Shown here in pieces: positions 16,657-26,135 of a stretch of DNA of 64,000 nt. The notes under the pieces were generated by a model, which saw only the letters and a list, made by a program, of their open reading frames with translations, did no database searches and was not told the DNA's origin. The stretch's first letter is position 1. Every line of letters starts with the position of its first letter. The stretch spans positions 1,426,001 through 1,490,000 of the forward strand of contig NC_021182.1 of NCBI RefSeq assembly GCF_000389635.1, written 5' to 3'. Made by a program: the position numbers and the translations under genes. The DNA comes from Clostridium pasteurianum BC1 (GTDB taxonomy: Bacteria > Bacillota > Clostridia > Clostridiales > Clostridiaceae).

Positions 16657-18063
16657 TTATATTAGCCATGCCTTTTTTAACAATTTAATACCTTCATCAA
16701 TTTGCGTTTCCTTCACACCACTAAATCCTAAAATAATTTTAGAAGGTAGACTATTTTCATACAAGTTATAATAAATTGAAGTTGGACAAACTTTTATATC
16801 TAGTTTGTGTGCACTTTGCATGAGTTCCTCCTCTGACATACCGTTCTTAACACATAGTAATATATGTAACCCTGATTTAAAGCCAATAATTTCAACATTT
16901 TTTCCCATATAGTTATTAATTGCAGAAAGAAGCAATTTCTGTTTCTTACGATATAAAGTTCTCATTTTATTTAAATGACTTGACCAGTATCCATCTTTCA
17001 TGAATTTATATAGTGTATATTGATGAAATCGAGATACTGTTTGATTATATATTGTAAAATGCTCATTATACACTTGTAATAATCTCTGAGGTAAAACTAC
17101 GAAACTTAATCTAATTGAAGGAATTAGAGATTTTGAGAACGTTCCAGTATAAATAACTCTTTCCTTTGAATCTAAACCTTTTAGAGATGGTATTGGATTT
17201 CCTTTATATCTGAATTCACTATCAAAATCATCTTCGATAATATATCCATCTATTTCCTCAGCCCACTTTAAAAGTTCCATTCTGCGTGAAATTGACATAA
17301 CCATTCCGTAAGGAAATTGGTGTGAAGGAGTGACATAGGCAACTCTTGCTGCACTCTTCCTTAATTGTTTAATATTTATACCTTCATCATCTAAAGAAAT
17401 AGGATGTACTATAGCCCCTTGGTCTTTTAAGGCAATTCTTGCTTTATAAAATCCAGGGTCCTCAATTGCATATTCATATTCTTTTCCAATCAATTTATAC
17501 AGCAATGAAAGTAGAAATTGTGTCCCAGCTCCAATAACTATCTGTTCAGGCAAACATTTAACTCCTCTTGATTGAAAAATATACATAGATATTTTTTTTC
17601 GTAAGCACTCTTCACCTTGTGAGTCACCATTTAAAAAAAGGCCCCTTTGGTCAGCATCTAAAGAAGCAATTGACATTTTTCTCCATAGAGCGTAAGGGAA
17701 GTAGTCCAAATCTATATTACCCAGACTAAAATCGATTTTGTATTTATATGAATCCTTTTGTTTGCTGTTTTTGTTAAGCTCAACAACATTTTGGGTGGTT
17801 TCAAATAAGTCATGCTCTGTCATTGCAACAAATATACCTTTGCGCTGTTTGCTTTCCAAATACCCTTCTGCACACAATTGTTCATAAGCTGATATAACCG
17901 TATTTTGACCAATACATAGATGCTTTGCCAGATTTCTTTTCGAGGGTAGTTTTTCTCCAACTTTAATTGTTCCAATTTGGATTTCATTTTTAATGTATTC
18001 ATAAAGTTGAATATATAATGATACATCTTTATTACTGTCCAAGTATGGCGTAATTTCTATCAT
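16657..18063 (-). CDS. MocR/PdxR-type regulator (GntR HTH plus aminotransferase domain)
   Basis: 468 residues. An N-terminal GntR winged HTH (about residues 14-80; SLYIQLYEYIKNEI, VGEKLPSKRNLAKHLCIGQNTVISAYEQL) is fused to a fold-type I aminotransferase domain. The PLP lysine is seen in YTGTFSKSLIPSIRL, and the PLP-phosphate/ring Asp region in IIEDDFDSEFR. Such proteins usually sense PLP or an amino-acid aldimine and switch vitamin B6 or amino-acid genes. It is divergent from the chrA gene 275 bases away; whether it controls that gene is unknown. A second MocR gene lies 5 kb downstream. Confidence 0.9.
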   Translation of the reverse strand: MIEITPYLDSNKDVSLYIQLYEYIKNEIQIGTIKVGEKLPSKRNLAKHLCIGQNTVISAYEQLCAEGYLESKQRKGIFVAMTEHDLFETTQNVVELNKNSKQKDSYKYKIDFSLGNIDLDYFPYALWRKMSIASLDADQRGLFLNGDSQGEECLRKKISMYIFQSRGVKCLPEQIVIGAGTQFLLSLLYKLIGKEYEYAIEDPGFYKARIALKDQGAIVHPISLDDEGINIKQLRKSAARVAYVTPSHQFPYGMVMSISRRMELLKWAEEIDGYIIEDDFDSEFRYKGNPIPSLKGLDSKERVIYTGTFSKSLIPSIRLSFVVLPQRLLQVYNEHFTIYNQTVSRFHQYTLYKFMKDGYWSSHLNKMRTLYRKKQKLLLSAINNYMGKNVEIIGFKSGLHILLCVKNGMSEEELMQSAHKLDIKVCPTSIYYNLYENSLPSKIILGFSGVKETQIDEGIKLLKKAWLI

Positions 18064-18338
18064 TTTCCATTCTCCTAATCTGATACCATTAATAACTAAT
18101 AATCTGGTACTTTTAATGATATCATAATAATACTAATATATAAATATAGAATATTCAAGTAGGCCTTATGAATATCAAATAAATTATTATTCATTATCTA
18201 AACTTGTATATATTCAAGACGTTTTAAGTTATTAGATTACCTTTTCGTGGATTGGATCAAAGTACCTTATTAAAAAATCAAGAATGGTTATGGTAGAGAT
18301 ATTATGAAACAAAAACTTATGATTTAGGAGAGATGTCA

Positions 18339-19571
18339 ATGAAAGAAGCTCCACCACAAATATCAATCACTAAAGTCCAACCTATCTCGCTGTGGCAGCT
18401 ATTACTGTTGTATTTGCGAATAGGTCTCACTGGAATTGGTCCATCTTTTTTCACGGAAACAAATAAATATTTAGTGAAAGATCGTCGCTGGATTAGCGAA
18501 GAGGATTTTATTAACGGCCTAGCTTTAGCACAGCTTTTGCCTGGAGCCACTTATGTCTCGCTAACTGTATACATCGGCTATAAGTTACGGGGTACATCTG
18601 GAGCCTTTACCTGTTTCTTCGCTTTCCTGCTGCCGCCTTTCGGAATCATGATGCTATTTTCGTATATCTATTTCTATTTAGGATCGCTAACGCAAATCAG
18701 CATTATATTCAAAGGGGTGGCATTAATTCTGGCTGGTCTGTTGCCTTACGCTCTCATGGAAATAAGAAAGTCGACGGTGACTGATTACCGTGGATGGATC
18801 ATCGCTATAGGAGCTGCTGGATTGATGGTTTACTACTCGAATATTTTTACCGTACTATTTATGGCCATAGTCGCCGGTATTTTGCTGTATTACCCAACGC
18901 TGAAACGCCAGAATATGACGACCGATTCTGGAGGAAACTTGCGATTAGGTATCGGATTAGTGAAAATACCAATCAAACTCATGGTAATGCTTGTGGCTGG
19001 GCTTGTGACCATAGTTTTTGCTGTTTCATTCAATCCACTCTTATTACTGCTTGGTTCGATATTTTTCAAGATGGGGGCGTTTCTTTTCGGAGGAGGAACT
19101 TTAATGATTCCTTTTATGCAACAGGAAGTGGTAACCCACTATAATTGGTTAACGATGGACGAATTCTTAGTTGGAATTGCCTTGGGTCAGGTTACGCCGG
19201 GACCGTACCTTATCACTGCGACTTTTGTGGGCTATAAGGTAGCAGGCGTTAGTGGAGCCATAGTGGCTACATTAGGCATTTTTCTACCTTCCCTGTTTTT
19301 AGTTATGGCTACCGCGGAAATCCACCAGAAAATCAAGCATAACCTTTGGGTAAGCGCAGCCATCAAAGGAATTGTTGCGTCCTTTACTGGGATGATGTTT
19401 GTAGTTGCGGTGGGAGTAGTGAGACATTCAGTGGTGGACATCCCTTCTGCCCTTATTATACTGCCAGTTTTCGCCATGCTGCTATTCAGCAAGCTGGATA
19501 CTATATGGGTTGTCATTGGAGGAACAGCAATTTACTGGCTACTGAATGCCTTAGCGAAAGGGCTGATCTGA
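18339..19571 (+). CDS. chrA: Chromate transporter family protein
   Basis: 410 residues from ATG 18339, 8 bases after AGGAG. It has the two tandem CHR domains of the long ChrA type. The first contains LRIGLTGIGPSFFTETNKYLV and LAQLLPGATYVSL. The second contains FKMGAFLFGGGTLMIPFMQQEVV and LGQVTPGPYLITATFVGY. The paired (F/S)GxxP and QxxPGP-like motifs and about 10-12 TM segments support the call. Family members export chromate by proton antiport, but many anaerobe copies have unknown substrates. The gene has far more G and C than its neighbours, which suggests recent transfer. Confidence 0.88.
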   Translation: MKEAPPQISITKVQPISLWQLLLLYLRIGLTGIGPSFFTETNKYLVKDRRWISEEDFINGLALAQLLPGATYVSLTVYIGYKLRGTSGAFTCFFAFLLPPFGIMMLFSYIYFYLGSLTQISIIFKGVALILAGLLPYALMEIRKSTVTDYRGWIIAIGAAGLMVYYSNIFTVLFMAIVAGILLYYPTLKRQNMTTDSGGNLRLGIGLVKIPIKLMVMLVAGLVTIVFAVSFNPLLLLLGSIFFKMGAFLFGGGTLMIPFMQQEVVTHYNWLTMDEFLVGIALGQVTPGPYLITATFVGYKVAGVSGAIVATLGIFLPSLFLVMATAEIHQKIKHNLWVSAAIKGIVASFTGMMFVVAVGVVRHSVVDIPSALIILPVFAMLLFSKLDTIWVVIGGTAIYWLLNALAKGLI

Positions 19572-19813
19572 TTCGTGCAAGAACAGATAATTCACGCAGT
19601 CCTGTTCTCATCTGGGTTTCAAGGCATTTAGGAAACGCTAGAAGTTTCACCTTTAGCAAGGAGCTGAATTTTACAGAGTTATCATCGTGTGGAATTCATT
19701 ATCTTCGATATTATTAATTATAATCTACCACAAAATCAATAATATGGTATCAAGTTATATATATTTAAGTCATAATTGTAAATTAAAATTAACCAATATA
19801 GAGAGGGGAAAAT

Positions 19814-20227
19814 ATGAATAGTAAATATGTTGTTATAATTCAGTGCGATATTGCACATAGAAGGTGCAGTGGATTTGCATGTACAAATGCTTTTTATAAT
19901 AAGGATGGAGTTTTTAAGGATTATGAGGATACTACAAGATATATTTCATTTACTTGTGGTGGATGTTGCGGAAAGGGAGTTGCCTCCAAATTAGAACATT
20001 TCTCAAAGAAGTTATATAAGAAAAATAATATTAGTAAAGATGAAGTTGTAGTTCACTTATCATCTTGTATGGTAACTGACAATTATCATTACGATAGATG
20101 TCCACATGCAGACTATATCAAGAGTATAGTCATAAAGAAAGGTTATAAAAATGTAGTGGAAGGTTCTTACATAAGTGGTGGTGCAGAAAGGAAAAGAGAA
20201 GAAGGTAAATATAATTGTTATGAGTAA
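19814..20227 (+). CDS. CGGC-domain protein
   Basis: A 137-residue soluble protein with many cysteines: a CxxxxxxxRC pattern near the N-terminus (IIQCDIAHRRCSGFAC), the name-giving TCGGCCGKG near residue 60, HLSSCMVT near 92 and a C-terminal RCPHADYI. This matches the CGGC domain family (PF08821), thought to bind metal. The function is unknown. GAGAGGGG precedes the ATG. The preceding 242 bases hold an AGAACAG/CTGTTCT inverted pair but no gene. Confidence 0.82.
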   Translation: MNSKYVVIIQCDIAHRRCSGFACTNAFYNKDGVFKDYEDTTRYISFTCGGCCGKGVASKLEHFSKKLYKKNNISKDEVVVHLSSCMVTDNYHYDRCPHADYIKSIVIKKGYKNVVEGSYISGGAERKREEGKYNCYE

Positions 20228-20330
20228 AGTCAGTTTTTGATATTCAAAGATATAATAAGAATAAGAGATAGCAAATAGATAAAGAATATGTTATGTAAGG
20301 TTATGGCACAATTTTCCTATTTAACGTCTT

Positions 20331-20393
20331 AACAGCCACAAGACAGGACTCTATTATTAATTTATGGAAAATACTATCTTATGGCTGTTTTTA
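20331..20393 (+). terminator. Terminator after CGGC gene
   Basis: AACAGCCA (20331-20338) pairs with TGGCTGTT (20382-20389), with further pairing inside (AAGA/TCTT), followed by TTTT. Confidence 0.65.
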
Positions 20394-20416
20394 ATACACG
20401 AATCGTTGCCGTACCC

Positions 20417-21860
20417 CATAGCCATCAAGCTAAGAAACGAGAATAATGTATTAAATCAATTAGTGTACGAGATTAAGGTAAAACCAGGTTACTTCATTAC
20501 AAATTTTAGCATAAGTGCTATTTTAATATGATTTTTTGCACATCAAAAAAGCTCCTGTACTTATAATTTTTTTGAAGACACGAACCTTAAATTATAGTAT
20601 AATAAAATTGTTTTATGAGGCGGTTTTACATCTTCTTTCTTGATGGTTGTAGGAGACTCCAAGAATGTCAAAGAAGGTCTTTTTGTCCTTACGGTGTGAT
20701 TTCCGTCCATTTTTACATATGCAGTTATATATTCTTATTAAAACTTTAGAATTATTTGAAGGTGTCATAAAGCTAAAATAAAGTTCTTCAACATATTCAT
20801 GTACTATTTCTGCAGTTTTGATTTCACTTGCCTCAAATTTCTTCTTTTCTAAAAATTCAGATCTCATTTTAAACATTACTATGGAACTTAAAACTAGTAA
20901 AATAAGCTTACCATACAGCTGGCATTTAAAGCGCTCAATCTTTACTGGTTTTACATTAGATATGTGAAATATTGACTTCCATATCTTAAATATTAGTTCG
21001 ATCTGCCACCTTAATGAGTAAATCTCATGTATTTGTTTTGTAAACAATATATCCTTTGATATATTAGTTATATATATTGTTATTCCCATTAAATCAATTG
21101 TATTAGCACTTTTCTTAATGCCTTTCTTTTTAGCATTTTTAAAAACCTTTTCTTTCCTTTCTTTAAATTGATTTTTGGTAAGTCTATAAATGACTAGCCT
21201 TACTTTGCGCTTTTCAATTCTTCCAATAAATGCATCTGGTATTTCTTTAATTTCACCTTCTTGCATTTCATTTGCCACGTCTTTTAAAAACACCCTTTTA
21301 TAAATAGTTGATTTCCTTGGCTGTCCATTTTTCAGATACTCCACATTTTCATTTTTTACATAAACAGCTATATTAGGTTTAAGCCTTGAAACATAAAAAG
21401 ATTTTTTATTCTCCATATCCTCAAAATCTTTAAAATTAAAGTATCCTAGATCTCTTAATGAAAGTTCTCCAGCCTTAAATGTATCTTTTATTTCACTTCC
21501 AAATGTATTGTCATTTCCACTTCCAGGTCCTACATCTATGTGCATAAAGTTTCCTGATTTTAATTCATATTCAAGCTGTATCTTTACGCCGGAAGGCTGT
21601 GAACTTCCTCCGGAACCTGGATATACACTTCTATATATTTCTGGAACTTGAAATGCTGTTTTGTACAAATCAAACCTTTCTTGCTATCTTTTCAATTTCT
21701 TCTTTTGAAAAGTATTTTAGTAATTGTTTTGATAAATGCTTAATTCTATTTTCCATCATTAATTTTTCTTTTGTTATTTTTTAAACCCCCTTATAAAAAC
21801 TAGATTTTTATTATTGTACTATTTTTTATATATTTTTTCTTAGCTTGATGGCCATGTGGT
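20417..21860 (-). mobile_element. IS4-type insertion sequence, copy 2 (defective)
   Basis: The ends are inverted repeats: CATAGCCATCAAGCTAAGAA (20417-20436) and its reverse complement with one change at about 21836-21856 (TTCTTAGCTTGATGGCCATG). The transposase inside is on the minus strand and lacks part of its N-terminal half. I could not recognise a clean target-site duplication; the bases outside (GTACCC left, GTTACCC right, reading outward) are only similar. The same end sequence occurs at 9254 and 11139. Confidence 0.82.
20613..21668 (-). pseudogene. IS4-family transposase, internally deleted
   Basis: The 351-residue open frame begins abruptly inside the catalytic domain (TAFQVPEIYRSVYPGSGGSS). 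The second Asp region is ELSLRDLGYFNF, and the third region is YSLRWQIELIFKIWK with Glu. The N-terminal helix piece FSKEEIEKIARK lies just upstream in a frame closed by a stop (about 21679-21760). The stretch between them, which in this family carries the first catalytic Asp (usually D-x-T before the FQLPE-like motif), is lost. The protein should therefore be inactive. Confidence 0.85.
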
Positions 21861-21918
21861 GTTACCCCAACTAATGAAGAAGGTTAGGGCAAAGAGCTGA
21901 AATCTTATGAAACTCATC

Positions 21919-23340
21919 CTAATTGTTGAACCATGCTTCATTAAGTATTTTTATACCACTAATAATTTCATCTTCAGACATGCCTCCAAAGCCAAGTAAT
22001 ACCATATTATTAGAATATTTATCTCTACTAATCCAAAATATTGATACTGGATAAACTAGCACATCATATTCCTTGGCTTTTTCTATTATTTCTTCTTCAC
22101 ATAATCCATTATTCAGTTCCAATAAGATATGTAAGCCTGCATTTTTACCATGAATAACAACTTTATCTCCCATTACCTCATGAATTGTATTAATTAATAT
22201 ATTATGTTTTCGTTTATTTGCTACACATATTTTTCGTAAGTGACTATCCCAATGACCTAAATGCATGAATTGTTGAATTATTCTTTGCTGAACTAATGGA
22301 ACGGATGCTTGATATTTTGTAAAAAGTTTATCATATCTATCTAACCATTTTTCTGGTAATACCATATAATTTACTCGTAGACTAGGTGACAAGACTTTTG
22401 AAAATGTACCTATATATACAACATTTTCGTTGGAAGCAATACTTTGTATTGGTGGAATAGGTCTTGAATTATATCGTAATTCACTGTCATAATCATCTTC
22501 AATTATAATTCCATTTTTTCTTATGGCCCAATCTAATAATTCTAATTTCTTTTCAATTGGCATTACTAATCCAGTTGGAAATTGGTGTGATGGCGTTAAA
22601 TAGAGGATTTTGGCAGAGCAATTTTCCAATTCTATAAGGTTTATTCCATCCTTATCTAAGCTTATTGGAGTAACTTTATATCCATTATTCATAAAAATAT
22701 CTCGTGCACCAATATATCCTGGATCTTCCATGGCTATTTGGTCAAAATCCAGCCTAAATAGTTGACATAACAAATTTAAACAGTATTCAAATCCAGTGCA
22801 AATAATAATTTGTTCAACATCACAAAAGACGCTTCTAGATTTCTTTAGATATTTCATAATTTCTATTCGTAATTCTAGTTCACCTTTACGGTCACTGTAT
22901 GAAGTCATATCTTCAGCTGTTAATGATGCTAAAGATTTATTTGAGATTTTGCGCCATATACGCATTGGAAAATCAGGAGCACTTAGTTTTCCATATCGAA
23001 AATCGTACTTATAAGTAGTAGTAGAATGTTCTTTCTTTAATTTCTTGTTGAGATCTTCAATAGAACAAGAGTGTTCTTTCTTTAGCTTTGAGATTATCGT
23101 ATAGTCCAATTTTAGAACAATAAACCCACTTCCACCTTTACCTTCTATATATCCTTCCGAACAAAGCTGTAGATATGCGTTTTCAACTGTATTTCTGCTA
23201 ACATTTAATGTTGTTGAAAGCGCTCGAGTTGAAGGAAGTTTTCTACCTTCTGAAATTTGTTCTAAAATTATTTTTTCCTTGAATTGTTCATATATCTGTA
23301 AATATAGAGGAACCCTTGAATTACTATTTAAAATTATCAT
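21919..23340 (-). CDS. MocR/PdxR-type regulator, second copy
   Basis: 473 residues from the ATG at 23340 (GAGGAG upstream); longer frames to 23430 add residues unlike the family. The GntR HTH occupies about residues 10-75 (VPLYLQIYEQFKEKI, GRKLPSTRALSTTLNVSRNTVENAYLQL), followed by the aminotransferase domain with PLP lysine in YIGTFSKVLSPSLR and IIEDDYDSELR. The protein is similar throughout to the MocR at 16.7-18.1 kb. It is divergent from a PNPOx-like flavoprotein gene 141 bases away, a typical pairing that suggests that gene is its target. Confidence 0.9.
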   Translation of the reverse strand: MIILNSNSRVPLYLQIYEQFKEKIILEQISEGRKLPSTRALSTTLNVSRNTVENAYLQLCSEGYIEGKGGSGFIVLKLDYTIISKLKKEHSCSIEDLNKKLKKEHSTTTYKYDFRYGKLSAPDFPMRIWRKISNKSLASLTAEDMTSYSDRKGELELRIEIMKYLKKSRSVFCDVEQIIICTGFEYCLNLLCQLFRLDFDQIAMEDPGYIGARDIFMNNGYKVTPISLDKDGINLIELENCSAKILYLTPSHQFPTGLVMPIEKKLELLDWAIRKNGIIIEDDYDSELRYNSRPIPPIQSIASNENVVYIGTFSKVLSPSLRVNYMVLPEKWLDRYDKLFTKYQASVPLVQQRIIQQFMHLGHWDSHLRKICVANKRKHNILINTIHEVMGDKVVIHGKNAGLHILLELNNGLCEEEIIEKAKEYDVLVYPVSIFWISRDKYSNNMVLLGFGGMSEDEIISGIKILNEAWFNN

Positions 23341-23480
23341 CTTAAAATTATTCTCCTCACAACTGTATCCTAATAAATAAACAAAATTGGAACTTTTGAT
23401 CATGCCAAATTCATTGTATAATCGTTTCATAGGAAAGTCAACAAATTAATATATAATTTTTTATACAGGGAGGAATTTAA

Positions 23481-23852
23481 ATGTTAAATGAAAAATTACT
23501 TGAAGTTATTTCTCATGAAGGAGTAGTGGCTATCGTATCTTGCAGTAATAACGAAGCACATGTAGTTAATACTTGGAACTCATCTGTTAATACCACTGAA
23601 GATGGTAGATTATTAATTCCAGCTGGAGGAATGAGAAAAACTCAAAAAAACGTAGAGCTAAATAATAAAGTTAAGGTCACTATAGGAAGTAATGAGGTTA
23701 TGGGATACAAGTTCATGGGAACAGGATTCTTAATTGAAGGGACTGCAAAGTTTATTGAATCAGGTTCAGAATTTGATATGATGAAACAAAAATTCCCTTT
23801 TATAAGTAGAGTGTTAGAGATAACAGTTACATCAGCAAAGCAAACTCTTTAA
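23481..23852 (+). CDS. Pyridoxamine 5'-phosphate oxidase-like FMN protein
   Basis: 123 residues of a split-barrel flavoprotein: EGVVAIVSCSNNEAHVVNTWNS, LLIPAGGMRKTQKNVELNNKVKVTIGSNEV and the C-terminal LEITVTSAKQTL are typical of the small PNPOx-like group. It starts at ATG 23481 behind GGGAGG. The substrate is unknown; it may bind FMN or F420-like cofactors. It is divergent from the MocR gene, which probably controls it. The stop is immediately followed by a remnant of an SDR gene. Confidence 0.82.
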   Translation: MLNEKLLEVISHEGVVAIVSCSNNEAHVVNTWNSSVNTTEDGRLLIPAGGMRKTQKNVELNNKVKVTIGSNEVMGYKFMGTGFLIEGTAKFIESGSEFDMMKQKFPFISRVLEITVTSAKQTL

Positions 23853-24041
23853 ATATTAGAAATTGATACAGATATGAATCCAGCTGATGGTCCTTTTGCC
23901 CCAGTGCTGAATGGTATGCTTGATGTTGGTCGTTATGGTAAAGGAACAGAACTTGCTAGTATGTATGCCTACCTTACAACTCCAGAAGCTGCTTTCATTA
24001 CAGGAGCAACTATTAATATAGACGGAGGATTCAATATCTAA
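23853..24041 (+). pseudogene. Short-chain dehydrogenase, C-terminal remnant
   Basis: In frame straight after the PNPOx stop codon the DNA encodes IDTDMNPADG and, further on, YLTTPEAAFITGATINIDGGF. This is the last about 55 residues of a classical SDR, with the typical ITGAxxxIDGG end. The Rossmann half is absent and there is no ribosome site at ATG 23874. It is a deletion scar in which the 3' end of a lost SDR gene has been joined to the PNPOx-like gene. Confidence 0.8.
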
Positions 24042-24276
24042 TATCATTTTTGTGAATCATTTAATTTGAACTTGGCAAGTAATTTATATATATAAATTAC
24101 TTGCTATTTATTTTTACAGTAAAACATTAAAAGTATGTATTTTTAAATCTATTTTAGGAATGTATACTTTTATTTTTAGTATAAAAGAAATGAAAAGTCG
24201 TAACAATAATAGAATTACACAAATCTATTTCAATATTGTCATTGAAAACCTACAACCAAATTGAAGTTGTTTGAAT

Positions 24277-24290
24277 TGAAAACGAATACA
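24277..24290. promoter_or_regulatory. cre-like site upstream of mtlA
   Basis: TGAAAACGAATACA matches the CcpA site TGWAARCGYTWNCW at 12 of 14 positions and sits about 12 bases before a TATAAT (24302-24307). An ACAAC/GTTGT inverted pair lies just upstream (24252-24270). Catabolite control of the mannitol operon is the inference. Confidence 0.45.
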
Positions 24291-24347
24291 GGACATTGTA
24301 TTATAATATCAAGAACAGTAATTATTATAAATTTAGGAGGTATAGCA

Positions 24348-26120
24348 ATGGCGGAATTAGTAAAAGAAAATTCATCGATAAAAGGGAAAGTTCAAAGATT
24401 TGGTGCATTTCTAAGCGGTATGGTTTTACCGAATATAGGAGCATTTATTGCATGGGGTTTAATTACAGCTTTATTCATACCAACAGGATGGTTTCCCAAT
24501 GAAGCTTTAGCAAAACTTGTGAGCCCTATGGTAACTTATATGCTGCCTTTACTGATTGGATATCAGGGTGGAAAGCTCGTATATGATACAAGAGGAGGTG
24601 TAGTAGGTGCAATAGCTACCGCAGGTATTATAATTGGAGCTAGTATACCAATGTTTTTAGGAGCTATGATTATGGGACCTCTTGGAGGGTTTGTAATAAA
24701 AAAGTTTGATAAACTTGTAGAAGGAAAAGTACCAACTGGATTTGAAATGTTGGTGAATAACTTCTCAGCTGGTATCTTGGGAGGTGCTTTATCACTAGCA
24801 GCATTTCAATTTATAGAACCAGTAGTGGCTGGAGTATCTATAGGACTTGGGATGGGAGCAAAAATAATAACTGAACACGGATTACTTCCATTAATAGCTA
24901 TAATAGTAGAACCAGCTAAAATATTATTTTTAAATAATGCAATTAATCATGGAGTTTTTTCACCTCTAGGAATACAAGAGGTAAGTGCAACTGGCAAGTC
25001 AATATTTTTCCTGCTTGAACCGGAGCCAGGTCCAGGACTAGGTGTACTTTTAGCCTATTGTCTATATAGTAAAGGGGCTGCTAAACAGTCTGCACCGGGA
25101 GCAGCAATAATCCATTTCCTTGGTGGTATACATGAAATATATTTTCCATATGTGCTAATGAAACCAGCTCTACTGCTAGCTGTAATAGCAGGAGGCATGT
25201 CTGCTGATTTAATATTTGTATTATTACATGCAGGATTGGTAGCAACACCATCACCAGGAAGTATATTTGCATTAGTAGCTTTATCACCAAAAGGCGGTCA
25301 GCTTTCAGTAGTAGCTGGGGTTGCTGTAGGTGCAGTGGTTTCTTTTCTAGTATCTTCTGTAATACTTAAAAGAAGTAAACAAAAGGAAGAAGTCAGTGAT
25401 TTTGATGAAGCTCAAGCTAGGATGAAAGAAATGAAACTTTCAAGTAAAGGTCAGAGTACTACACCTTCAACTAGCGAAGGCAGCGTAGCAGCAATTAGTG
25501 CAGATATAAAATTAATTGTATTTGCCTGCGATGCTGGAATGGGTTCTTCAGCTATGGGGGAATCTATACTGAGAAAGGCTTTAAAGGATGCTGGTATTTC
25601 TGATATAGAGGTTAAACATTCATCTGTAGACAGTATACCCGCTGGAGCTGATGTAGTTTTCACACAGGAAAATCTAGTAGAGAGAGCAAAAAAATCTGCT
25701 GAATCTTCCAGAATAATTACAATCAAAAATTTCTTGGACCGCTCAAAATATGATGAATTTATTAATGAGCTAAAACTTTCAGGTAAAGGTGAAAATCCTT
25801 CACAGCTAACTAGTGAAAATATTGAAGCAGCTGTTAGTACAGAGGTAAAATTAATTGTATTTGCCTGTGATGCTGGAATGGGTTCTTCAGCCATGGGAGA
25901 ATCTATACTGAGAAAGGCTTTAAAGGATGCTGGCATTTCTGATATAGATGTTAAACACTCATCTGTAGACAGCATACCCGCTGGAGCTGACGTAGTTTTT
26001 ACACAGGAAAATCTATTGGAGAGAGCAAAAAAATCTGCTGAATCTTCCAGAATAATTACAATCAAAAATTTCTTGGATCGTTCAAGATACGATGAATTTA
26101 TTAATGAATTAAAAAATTAA
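24348..26120 (+). CDS. mtlA: Mannitol PTS permease IICB with duplicated IIB domain
   Basis: 590 residues from the ATG behind AGGAGG. Residues about 1-345 are the IIC membrane domain, with [15 protein letters not shown] (the GGIHEIYF sugar-binding motif) and about eight TM segments. Two complete IIB domains follow, with phosphorylation-site cysteines at about 394 and 507 in [15 protein letters not shown]. The two IIB copies differ at only about three of 89 residues and are separated by a Ser/Thr-rich linker. Most MtlA proteins have one IIB domain. The protein imports mannitol and phosphorylates it to mannitol 1-phosphate with MtlF. It is the first gene of mtlA-mtlR-mtlF-mtlD. Confidence 0.95.
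   Translation: MAELVKENSSIKGKVQRFGAFLSGMVLPNIGAFIAWGLITALFIPTGWFPNEALAKLVSPMVTYMLPLLIGYQGGKLVYDTRGGVVGAIATAGIIIGASIPMFLGAMIMGPLGGFVIKKFDKLVEGKVPTGFEMLVNNFSAGILGGALSLAAFQFIEPVVAGVSIGLGMGAKIITEHGLLPLIAIIVEPAKILFLNNAINHGVFSPLGIQEVSATGKSIFFLLEPEPGPGLGVLLAYCLYSKGAAKQSAPGAAIIHFLGGIHEIYFPYVLMKPALLLAVIAGGMSADLIFVLLHAGLVATPSPGSIFALVALSPKGGQLSVVAGVAVGAVVSFLVSSVILKRSKQKEEVSDFDEAQARMKEMKLSSKGQSTTPSTSEGSVAAISADIKLIVFACDAGMGSSAMGESILRKALKDAGISDIEVKHSSVDSIPAGADVVFTQENLVERAKKSAESSRIITIKNFLDRSKYDEFINELKLSGKGENPSQLTSENIEAAVSTEVKLIVFACDAGMGSSAMGESILRKALKDAGISDIDVKHSSVDSIPAGADVVFTQENLLERAKKSAESSRIITIKNFLDRSRYDEFINELKN
25508..26114 (+). repeat. Direct repeat of 339-base period: tandem IIB domains
   Basis: The stretch from AAAATTAATTGTATTTGCCT (25508) recurs at 25847 with about 15 mainly silent changes over about 265 bases. 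The period is 113 codons, so the frame is kept. The linkers between the copies are clearly more diverged than the domains. Confidence 0.95.
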
Positions 26121-26135
26121 AAACAGGTGATTTAT

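Noticed and set aside
19572-19717. Frame continuing after chrA
   Set aside because: It is an out-of-frame extension of a shadow frame in a GC-richer gene; no domain seen.
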